NCBI RefSeq assembly: GCF_001514205.1
Contig: NZ_KQ948783.1
Coordinates: forward strand, 1 to 52,319
DNA from: Streptomyces griseoruber
Lineage (GTDB): Bacteria > Actinomycetota > Actinomycetes > Streptomycetales > Streptomycetaceae
Direction: 5' to 3'
DNA length: 52,319 nucleotides
Shown: positions 1 to 5,922 of the stretch, in pieces
Numbering within the stretch: the first letter of the stretch is position 1
Layout: every line of letters begins with the position of its first letter
Program-made: the position numbers and the translations under genes
Notes under the pieces: model-generated
Seen by the model: only the letters and a program-made list of their open reading frames with translations
Told to the model about the DNA's origin: nothing
The model's database searches: none

Positions 1-705
1 TTGACCCTGAACCTGCTCCTCACCCCGATCATGCTCCTGCTGCTCTTCGTCTACGTCTTCGGCGACGTGATGAGCGCGGGCATCGGCGGCAGCGACCGCT
101 CCGAGTACATCGCCTACCTCGTCCCGGGCATCCTGATGATGACCATCGGCGGCACCGTCATCGGCACCGCGGTCTCCGTCGCCACCGACATGAACGAGGG
201 CATCGTCGCCCGCTTCCGCACCATGGCCATCCACCGGGGCTCCGTCCTCGTCGGACACGTGGTCGGCAGCGTGCTCCAGTGCATCGCCGGCGTGCTCCTC
301 GTCGGCGCCGTCGCCGTGGCCATCGGCTTCCGCTCCACCGACGCCACCGCCCTGGAGTGGCTCGCGGCGTTCGGGCTGATCGCGCTGTTCGCCCTGGCGC
401 TCACCTGGATCGCGGTCGGGATGGGCATGGCCAGCCCGAACGCCGAGGCCGCCGGCAACAGCGCCCAGCCGCTGATCCTCCTGCCCCTCGTCTCCAGCGC
501 CTTCATCCCGCCCGACACCATGCCCGGCTGGTTCCGGCCCATCGCCGAGTACCAGCCCTTCACCCCCGCCATCGAGACCCTGCGCGGCCTCCTGCTCGGC
601 ACCGGGATCGGCGACAACGGGTGGATCGCCGTCGCCTGGTGCCTGGGCCTCGCGGTACTCGGCTACTTCTGGTCCGCCTCGAAGTTCGACGCCGACCCGA
701 AGTGA
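1..705 (+). CDS. ABC-2 type (DrrB-like) drug-export permease, cut by the window edge
   Basis: Integral membrane subunit of an ABC exporter. The visible 234 residues are mostly hydrophobic, with about five membrane spans. The C-terminal half has the pattern usual for daunorubicin-resistance-type permeases: an NAEAAGN segment, a hydrophobic stretch, SSAFIPPDTMPGW, then a proline-rich stretch leading to the ETLRGLLLG end. The reading frame is open from base 1, so the true start probably lies outside the window and the first codon seen (TTG) need not be the initiator. The ATPase partner is expected just upstream, off the window. The substrate cannot be told from the sequence. The gene converges on acpS; a run of imperfect 21-bp repeats begins at its stop codon. 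Confidence 0.85.
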   Translation: MTLNLLLTPIMLLLLFVYVFGDVMSAGIGGSDRSEYIAYLVPGILMMTIGGTVIGTAVSVATDMNEGIVARFRTMAIHRGSVLVGHVVGSVLQCIAGVLLVGAVAVAIGFRSTDATALEWLAAFGLIALFALALTWIAVGMGMASPNAEAAGNSAQPLILLPLVSSAFIPPDTMPGWFRPIAEYQPFTPAIETLRGLLLGTGIGDNGWIAVAWCLGLAVLGYFWSASKFDADPK

Positions 706-822
706 CCGCCTTGACGCCCGAAGCGACCGTCATGACGCGCGAAGTGACCGTCATGACGCGCGAGGTGCCCGTATGACGCGCGAGGTGCCCGTATGACGCC
801 CCAAGTGACCGTCATGGCGAAG
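699..822. repeat. imperfect 20-21-bp tandem repeats starting at the permease stop codon
   Basis: About six units: 699-719, 720-740, 741-761 (21 bp), 762-781 and 782-801 (20 bp), and a decayed unit from 802. The core is GAAGTGACCGTCATGACGCGC-like, changing to GAGGTGCCCGTATGACG in the 20-bp units. The first unit contains the permease stop codon (AAG TGA). The units look like slippage copies of a stop/start junction (TGACC...ATGACG). No gene follows on the plus strand. Confidence 0.85.
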
Positions 823-839
823 GACCGCCATGGCGGTCC
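822..839. terminator. perfect 18-bp palindrome between convergent genes
   Basis: GGACCGCCATGGCGGTCC is a perfect palindrome able to form a 7-bp stem (GGACCGC/GCGGTCC) with a CATG loop. It sits between the convergent permease and acpS genes, which suits a bidirectional transcription stop. No U-tract follows on either side, which is usual in Streptomyces. Confidence 0.5.
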
Positions 840-845
840 GCCGCG

Positions 846-1217
846 CTACCCCTCCGCGATCACCACGGCCGAAGCCACCCCGGCGTCATGGCTCAACGAC
901 ACATGCCAGCCCCGCACCCCCAGCTCCGCCGCCCGGGCCGCCACACTCCCCCGCACCCGCAGCCGAGGCTGCCCGCTCGCCTCCACGAACACCTCCACGT
1001 CGGTCCACAGCAGCCCCGGCGGCGCCCCCAGCGCCTTGGCCAGCGCCTCCTTCGCCGCGAACCGCGCCGCCAGCGAGGCGACCCCCCGCCGCTCCCCGCT
1101 CGGCAGCAGCAACTCGCGCTCGACGAAAAGCCGTTGGGCGAGCGCCGGTGTCCGCTCCAGCGACGCCTCGAACCGTTCGATCTCGGCCACGTCGATACCG
1201 ACCCCGATGATGCTCAT
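846..1217 (-). CDS. acpS: holo-[acyl-carrier-protein] synthase
   Basis: Transfers the 4'-phosphopantetheine arm of CoA to the conserved serine of apo-ACP, for fatty acid and polyketide synthesis. The 123-residue product has the AcpS-family length. It shows GVGIDVAEIERF near the N-terminus (Asp9 as Mg ligand) and RFAAKEALAKALG (Glu57 region), the two signature motifs of the family. The ATG at 1217 is preferred over the GTG at 1226: a -10-like TAGAGT (1225-1230) lies 7 nt upstream of the ATG and overlaps the GTG, and no Shine-Dalgarno is present, so the message is probably leaderless. In many actinomycetes acpS is followed by nnr/alr genes; here it abuts a convergent ABC permease, pointing to a rearrangement. 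Confidence 0.95.
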   Translation of the reverse strand: MSIIGVGIDVAEIERFEASLERTPALAQRLFVERELLLPSGERRGVASLAARFAAKEALAKALGAPPGLLWTDVEVFVEASGQPRLRVRGSVAARAAELGVRGWHVSLSHDAGVASAVVIAEG

Positions 1218-1224
1218 GCCGAGC

Positions 1225-1230
1225 ACTCTA
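1225..1230 (-). promoter_or_regulatory. -10 box of leaderless acpS promoter
   Basis: TAGAGT on the minus strand, 7 nt before the acpS ATG. This spacing puts the transcription start at or next to the start codon. No convincing -35 is seen. Confidence 0.5.
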
Positions 1231-1310
1231 AGGCGGGGCGCACCGCTCTCCCCGTTGTCGCAGCCTGCTGCTAGCCTGCGGCGACTTGATCACCACCAGG
1301 GGGCGGAGAG

Positions 1311-2267
1311 ATGAGCGGTACCAGCGGCAGAGCCAGGTCCTCGAACGGGCCGACCTTCGATCTGTTCGACAACACACCCGAGTTGATCCCCCTGCGCACC
1401 GCCGCCCGGTCCGAGGACTGGAACGCCGTGCGGGCGTTTTTCTCGGGTCTGGACTCGGTCGACAAGGTCTCCTCCGCCGTCGCGGTACTCGCCGGTATCG
1501 ACGGGACCGAGTTCCTCCTGGAGCGGGCGGTCGCCGACCACCCCGGTGACCCGCTGCCCCGCGCCGCCCTCGCCGAGCGGTACGTCCGCATCGGGTGGGC
1601 GATCCGCAGCAGTGCCCGCGCCCAGTACGTCTCCGCCGACCAGTTCGACCGATTCCACACCTGGCTGCGCAAGGCCGAGCAGCTCCTGATCGAGCTCTGC
1701 GCCGAACAGCCGGCGTACGCCCCCGCCTGGACGGCCCGTCTGATGACCGCGCGCGGCCTGCAACTGGGCCAGGCCGAGGCCCGCCGCCGCTACGACCGCC
1801 TCTCCGCCCACCACCCGCACCACTACCGCGCGCAGGTCCAGCTCCTCCAGCAGGTGTGCCCCAAGTGGAGCGGCTCCTGGGAGGCGGCGCACGGCTTCGC
1901 CCGGGAGTGCGCGACCGCCTCCCCCGACGGCTCGAACTCCGGCGCGCTGGTCGCGCTCGCCCACATCGAGCACTGGCTCGAACTGGACGGCCCGGAGGCC
2001 ACCGCCTACCTGCGCGGGATACCGGTCCGCGACGACCTCCGCAACGCCGCGCAGATCTCCGTCCTGCACCCGGACCACCGCCCCGACTGGAACTCGGTCG
2101 GCGCGCACAACGCGTTCGCGTTCGCCTTCTCGATCGGCGGCCACTTCCAGGACGCGGCTCCCCACTTCGCGTTCCTCGGCGACCGCGCCTCGGAGGACCC
2201 GTGGGACTACACGAGCGACCCGAGAACGACCTTCCTGAAGTACCGCAAGTCCGCGTTGGGGGCCTGA
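1311..2267 (+). CDS. TPR-like helical hypothetical protein (DUF4034-like)
   Basis: 318 residues, no signal peptide or membrane span. Long runs of amphipathic helices rich in Ala, Arg, Trp and Glu (about residues 35-240) look like TPR or Sel1-type helical repeats. The segment KWSGSWEAAHGFAREC resembles the conserved motif of DUF4034-type tetratricopeptide proteins. A good Shine-Dalgarno (GGGCGGAGAG) lies 4-8 nt before the ATG, so the start is firm. A -10-like TAGCCT at 1272-1277 suggests its own promoter, divergent from acpS. The gene ends 6 nt before the M16-like peptidase gene, so the two are probably co-transcribed and functionally linked. The function is not recognised; a scaffold or partner for the peptidase is an inference. 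Confidence 0.8.
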   Translation: MSGTSGRARSSNGPTFDLFDNTPELIPLRTAARSEDWNAVRAFFSGLDSVDKVSSAVAVLAGIDGTEFLLERAVADHPGDPLPRAALAERYVRIGWAIRSSARAQYVSADQFDRFHTWLRKAEQLLIELCAEQPAYAPAWTARLMTARGLQLGQAEARRRYDRLSAHHPHHYRAQVQLLQQVCPKWSGSWEAAHGFARECATASPDGSNSGALVALAHIEHWLELDGPEATAYLRGIPVRDDLRNAAQISVLHPDHRPDWNSVGAHNAFAFAFSIGGHFQDAAPHFAFLGDRASEDPWDYTSDPRTTFLKYRKSALGA

Positions 2268-2273
2268 CCACCG

Positions 2274-3992
2274 ATGACCACCGAACTGGACCTCCTCGAC
2301 GGCGTGCTCTCCCACACCACGACCGACGGCATCCCCACCCTGTACGCCCCGACCTCCGCGAGCGAGATCACGGCGGGCCTGTTCTTCCGGGTGGGCCGCG
2401 CCGACGAGACGCTGGCCACCGCCGGGATCACCCACCTCGTCGAGCATCTCGCGCTGCACCGCCTCGGCCTGTCCGACCTGCACTACAACGGCGCGACGGC
2501 GAACACGTACACCCTCTTCCACGTCACCGGCAGCGAGGAGGAGGTCGTCAGGTACCTCAACAGCGTGTGCGCGGCGCTGCGCGACCTGCCGATGGACCGT
2601 CTGGAGACGGAGAAGGAGATCCTCCGCACCGAGGCGGCCGGCCGGGGCGGCGGCCCGAACCACCAGATGCCGCTGTGGCGTTACGGCGCCCAGAACTACG
2701 GCCTGACCAGCTACAACGAGCTGGGCACCTGGAGCCTGACGGCGGGCCATGTCCGGCACTGGGCCGAGACCCGCTTCACCCGCGACAACGCGGTCCTGTG
2801 GATCACCAGCGGGCAGGTCCCGGAGGGCCTCGACCTCACCCTCCCCCACGGCACCCGCCTCCCGGCCCCCGCCGCCACCAGCGCGCTGCCCGTCACCCCC
2901 GCCTACATCCACGGCGACGACGGCCATGTCGTGCTCACCTCGGTCGTCCGCCGCTCCACGGCCGCCACCGTCTTCGCGGACGTCCTCGGCCGGGCCCTCT
3001 TCCAGGACCTGCGCCAGGAGGGCGGCTACTCCTACTCGGCGGAGGCCGACTACACCCCGCGCGACGCCGAGTACGCCACCCTCACCGCGTACGCCGACTC
3101 GCTGCCGCAGAAGCAGGACGCGGTGGTCGGCGGGTTCGTCGACACCCTCGCGCGCCTGCGCGCCGGCCGCATCGAGCAGTCCGAACTGGACTCCGTGCGC
3201 GCCAAGCTCCTCAAGATGTACGACGTCCCGGACTTCGGCGCCGCGTCCCTCCCCTCGTACGCGCTGAGCCTCCTGCTCGGCCACCGCATCCTCTCCCCCG
3301 AGCAGCGGCGGGCCGAGCTGGACGCGGTCACCGTGGCCGATCTGCGCGAGGTGGCCCGCCAGGCCTGGGCCGACGCCCTCCTCCAGGTCCCCGGCCGGGG
3401 CGTGGACTGGGCGGGCCTGACCCTGGCCCCGCAGTACTCGCAGGAGGCGGTCACCGGCACCCGCCACCCGTCCCTGGAGGACGACAAGGTCACGCTGGTC
3501 ATCGGCGCGGAGGGCGTCAGCCTCCTCACCCCGCGCGGCCCGGTGACCGTCCGCTACGACGCGATGTCCGCGATGACCGTCCGCCCCGACGGCGCCCGTG
3601 CCCTCACCGGCCACGACGGCTTCTCGGTGACGGTCGAACCGACCCTCTACAAGGGCGTCACACCGGAACGCATAGCGGCCCTGGACGCGGCGGTGCCGCC
3701 CACGGCGGCCGTCCCGATGCCCGCGCGGGAACCGGACCGCATCCCGCAGCCCCGCAAGCGCGCGGCCGCCCCCGCCGCCTCGGGCAGGTCCACCTGGCTC
3801 TGGACCCTCGGACTGTGGGCGGTGGGCCTCCTGGCCGCCGTCTGGGGCCTGCTCTGCGCCGTCATCACGGCGGACGAGGCCTCCGCCGCGAACCCGGAGT
3901 GGGACGCGGTGGTGGGCGTCTGGATCATGTGGCTGCCCCTGGCGGCGGTGACAGCGGCCCTGTACCGGGCCCGCCGCCGCAGACGGGGCTGA
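2274..3992 (+). CDS. M16 (insulinase/pitrilysin) family peptidase with C-terminal membrane anchor
   Basis: 572 residues. Residues about 20-420 have the M16 fold pattern: the inverted zinc motif HxxEH appears as H54-L-V-E57-H58 in ITHLVEHLALH. A Glu-rich helix (ETEKEILRTE, 111-120) sits where the third zinc ligand is expected, and a later GGYSYSAEADYTP segment is typical of the second M16 domain. After a Pro/Arg-rich linker (about 480-510) come two hydrophobic segments near 515-540 and 545-562, followed by a basic end (YRARRRRRG), so the peptidase part is probably anchored at the membrane. It is shorter than single-chain pitrilysins, like half-size M16B subunits. The substrate is unknown. It lies 6 nt after the TPR-like gene, in the same operon. 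Confidence 0.85.
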   Translation: MTTELDLLDGVLSHTTTDGIPTLYAPTSASEITAGLFFRVGRADETLATAGITHLVEHLALHRLGLSDLHYNGATANTYTLFHVTGSEEEVVRYLNSVCAALRDLPMDRLETEKEILRTEAAGRGGGPNHQMPLWRYGAQNYGLTSYNELGTWSLTAGHVRHWAETRFTRDNAVLWITSGQVPEGLDLTLPHGTRLPAPAATSALPVTPAYIHGDDGHVVLTSVVRRSTAATVFADVLGRALFQDLRQEGGYSYSAEADYTPRDAEYATLTAYADSLPQKQDAVVGGFVDTLARLRAGRIEQSELDSVRAKLLKMYDVPDFGAASLPSYALSLLLGHRILSPEQRRAELDAVTVADLREVARQAWADALLQVPGRGVDWAGLTLAPQYSQEAVTGTRHPSLEDDKVTLVIGAEGVSLLTPRGPVTVRYDAMSAMTVRPDGARALTGHDGFSVTVEPTLYKGVTPERIAALDAAVPPTAAVPMPAREPDRIPQPRKRAAAPAASGRSTWLWTLGLWAVGLLAAVWGLLCAVITADEASAANPEWDAVVGVWIMWLPLAAVTAALYRARRRRRG

Positions 3993-3999
3993 ACCCGCC

Positions 4000-4695
4000 T
4001 CACCGCCGGGCGGCGAGGGTCTCGCCCAGGCGGTCCAGGACGAGGAAGAGGACGGGGAGACAGAGCAGCGGAACGCCCAGGAGGAGCGGGAACGTGTAGG
4101 TCGGCCGGTCGGTCAGGACCAGCCAGGTGAAGACGACGAACGCGGCGACCGCGACGATCAGACAACCGACGACCGCCCGCCCGAACGCCGTGCGCCGCCG
4201 CGCCCTGCGCCCGATGAGCCCCTCCAGCTCGGGCCGCGTCGCGGAGGACATCAGCCCGAGCCGTACGGCGGTGGCGCTCAGGTCGGCCATCTCGCCGATC
4301 GGGTCGGCCAGTTGCTGCTCGTCGACCTGGAAGAGGCGGATGCGGTGCCCGTCGGTGTCGTACAGGTACGTCGGCCGGCGCGGGCTGCCGCCCCGCTTGC
4401 CGCCCTCGACCCGGATGCCGTAGATCTCGGACCAGGCGCGGGTGCGGGTCCGCAGCGGCCCGCGCGCGGTGACGCCCTGGGCGGTGACGGACGTCCGCGC
4501 CCGCCAGTGCTCCAGCGCCATCCGGGCGCCGACGGCGACCCAGATCGCCGGGGTCACCAGGTCCCAGCCCGTCGTGCCCAGCGTCGTCATCCGCAGCAGG
4601 CTCACGCCGACGACCACCGTCACGGCCACCATGCTGAGGTACACCACCGGCATGACCCGCCGTCTGCGGTACTCCCGCTCGATCCCCTCGCCCAT
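4000..4695 (-). CDS. PH-domain-like integral membrane protein
   Basis: 231 residues. Two hydrophobic helices near the N-terminus (about 15-35 and 43-60) precede a small beta-rich domain of the bacterial PH (bPH_6-like) kind: SVTAQGVTARGPLRTRTRAWSEI and YLYDTDGHRIRLFQV are typical. A second pair of membrane helices follows (about 172-192 and 200-220). Such proteins are common in Streptomyces and mostly uncharacterised. The gene converges on the M16 peptidase gene with a 7-nt gap. The ATG at 4695 is the most upstream plausible start; downstream ATGs exist at MPVVYLS. No function is assigned. Confidence 0.8.
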   Translation of the reverse strand: MGEGIEREYRRRRVMPVVYLSMVAVTVVVGVSLLRMTTLGTTGWDLVTPAIWVAVGARMALEHWRARTSVTAQGVTARGPLRTRTRAWSEIYGIRVEGGKRGGSPRRPTYLYDTDGHRIRLFQVDEQQLADPIGEMADLSATAVRLGLMSSATRPELEGLIGRRARRRTAFGRAVVGCLIVAVAAFVVFTWLVLTDRPTYTFPLLLGVPLLCLPVLFLVLDRLGETLAARR

Positions 4696-4729
4696 CCCGA
4701 ACCCCGCACTCCCGACCAGAAGATCCCCT

Positions 4730-4840
4730 GTAGCCCTGCCAGCCGCCGCTGGTCTTCACGTGGCTGCCGAAGGGCCCCTTGAGGTTGCCGGGTAGACGGT
4801 AGAGGACGCCCGCGGTGTCGTGTGCGACCAGGGCAGGGCG
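4730..4840 (-). pseudogene. fragment of an FG-GAP/VCBS beta-propeller repeat
   Basis: The minus strand encodes RPALVAHDTAGVLYRL, then a PGN...GPFGSHVK stretch ending SGGWQGY. This is one repeat unit of the FG-GAP/VCBS propeller domains found in secreted Streptomyces proteins (pattern: D-L-V-A-R-D-x-x-G-V-L ... G-G-W-Q-x-Y). There is no start codon with ribosome-binding site, no upstream repeats and no proper C-terminus. The fragment begins just beyond the stop of the 101-residue gene and ends abruptly, so it is a relic left by an insertion or deletion. Confidence 0.55.
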
Positions 4841-4851
4841 ACCGGGGCGCA

Positions 4852-5157
4852 TCAGCCGTTGCCGCATACCTGCAAGAGGAGGCTGAGCAGTGGAGCACCG
4901 ACCGTACCCGCCATCGTCGCCACCCTGTTGAGTCTGCGGAGAGCGCCCTGATCGGCCGCGTCGTGGCGAAGTGCCTCAAGTGAATCGTTGACGACTTGAC
5001 GTTCCGGTTCGGGGAGGTGGTCCCGCAAATCCTCGGCGGCACGGATCAGCTGCTGGAGTTCTACGCCGTGGGGCCGATAATTGTGGACCACCTTCCCCGT
5101 GGCGTTCGGCCCGGTTTGGTTGATCGTGTCTCCGACGTGAAAGCCGCTTTCGTTCAT
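4852..5157 (-). CDS. 101-residue hypothetical protein with N-terminal GDTINQTGPNAT motif
   Basis: Not a recognised family. The N-terminus carries FHVGDTINQTGPNATGKVV (residues 6-24), a Gly/Asn/Gln-rich segment that is almost repeated at the C-terminus of the upstream partner. The rest is predicted helical (about 32-70, charged) and ends in a hydrophobic, Leu-rich helix (about 80-98, VGAPLLSLLLQV). The ATG overlaps the partner's stop codon in an ATGA junction, so translation is coupled and 1:1 production is likely. Base composition here is visibly lower in GC than in the flanking genes. It could be an oligomerising effector or regulator that binds the partner through like-to-like motif contact; that is inference. 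Confidence 0.7.
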   Translation of the reverse strand: MNESGFHVGDTINQTGPNATGKVVHNYRPHGVELQQLIRAAEDLRDHLPEPERQVVNDSLEALRHDAADQGALRRLNRVATMAGTVGAPLLSLLLQVCGNG

Positions 5158-5639
5158 CGCTCATACCTCGTCGCCGTGGCGTTCGGTCCGTACTGGTTGA
5201 TCCGATCCCCGATGTGGAATTCCCTGACGGTGAACTGGAACTCCGCATGCGGGTTGTCGATCGCCTGCGTGATGTCCTGCGCGATCCTGCGGAGGAGGCT
5301 CAGATCCGTGGAGGAGAGCGCGGCTGCCGATCCCCCGCTTGTTCCGATGACGAGAATGCGCACCCTGTACCGGATGTACAGCTCGCGGCAGAGTTGCACG
5401 AACCCGAAAGGGAGGACCGCGACGGCGCCCACCCAGATGATGTCGCCGTCGAACCGAGGAGGTGCTCCGGCCGTGAGGAACGCGCCCATCACGATGAGTC
5501 CGAGGGAAATCTGCGACGCCATGGGGAGGTTGAATTCAGGCCTCACGATCCGCGTATGCGCAATATTGTGCAGCGGAATGGAGGAGTCGCCCATGGAGAG
5601 AATTCTTTTGCTGACCTGAATGGTGACCGTGCCGGACAA
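5154..5639 (-). CDS. DUF6232-like membrane protein with C-terminal GDRINQYGPNAT motif
   Basis: 161 residues. The N-terminal beta-rich stretch (IQVSKRILSMGDSSIPLHNIAHTRI) is the hallmark of the Streptomyces DUF6232 family. Two membrane helices follow (about 43-58 and 65-83), then an ILVIGTSGGSAAALSSTDLSLL segment, a short helix (IAQDITQAIDNPHAEFQF) and the C-terminal motif FHIGDRINQYGPNAT. The TTG start is chosen because a strong purine tract (GGAGGGGGGAG) lies immediately upstream and the next in-frame Met would remove conserved sequence. It overlaps the downstream 101-residue gene by ATGA. DUF6232 proteins have no established function known to me. The pairing with a small protein bearing the same motif suggests a two-component assembly at the membrane. 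Confidence 0.7.
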   Translation of the reverse strand: MSGTVTIQVSKRILSMGDSSIPLHNIAHTRIVRPEFNLPMASQISLGLIVMGAFLTAGAPPRFDGDIIWVGAVAVLPFGFVQLCRELYIRYRVRILVIGTSGGSAAALSSTDLSLLRRIAQDITQAIDNPHAEFQFTVREFHIGDRINQYGPNATATRYER

Positions 5640-5752
5640 CTCCCCCCCTCCCCCGGGTCATAAGCGCATCGGATGGCGTGCCGATGGTCGCAGGAGGGAC
5701 GGGCGGCCGACAATGGCCCGTCAGGGGCTCACAGATGCACGAAGGAAGCTTG

Positions 5753-5838
5753 TCATATTTTTCGAGGGCGCCCATTCCCTCGGGCGGCGGCGAGTTCGCA
5801 CCACACGTACTTGCCCCGGTTGGGCCACCACCCCCACC
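5753..5838 (-). pseudogene. possible 3' relic of an RsbW-like ATP-binding protein
   Basis: The minus strand reads RYGWGWWPNRGKYVWCELAAA and ends in a stop at 5753-5755. The W-G-W...GKYVWCEL pattern resembles the C-terminus of Streptomyces anti-sigma (RsbW-type) histidine-kinase-like ATPases. No upstream coding region survives. The evidence is short, so this is tentative. Confidence 0.3.
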
Positions 5839-5859
5839 CATACCTCCGTACGCGACACA

Positions 5860-5903
5860 AAAGCCCCGGCCGGAGGCACCCTCACCTTCCCGGCCGAGGC
5901 TTT
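5860..5903 (-). terminator. intrinsic terminator of glmS
   Basis: A 14-bp stem with one mismatch (5860-5873 with 5890-5903, AAAGCCTCGGCCGG on the minus strand) and a 16-nt loop, followed by TTTTG on the minus strand. It lies 20 nt after the glmS stop codon. The rest of 5640-5860 holds only the possible RsbW relic. Confidence 0.8.
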
Positions 5904-5922
5904 CGACACGTTCCTGACCGGC

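Noticed and set aside
1290..3614. 774-residue reading frame antisense to the TPR-like and M16 genes
   Set aside because: Low-complexity Gly/Arg/Val/Asp chain typical of GC-rich shadow frames; the opposite strand has clear domains and ribosome-binding sites.
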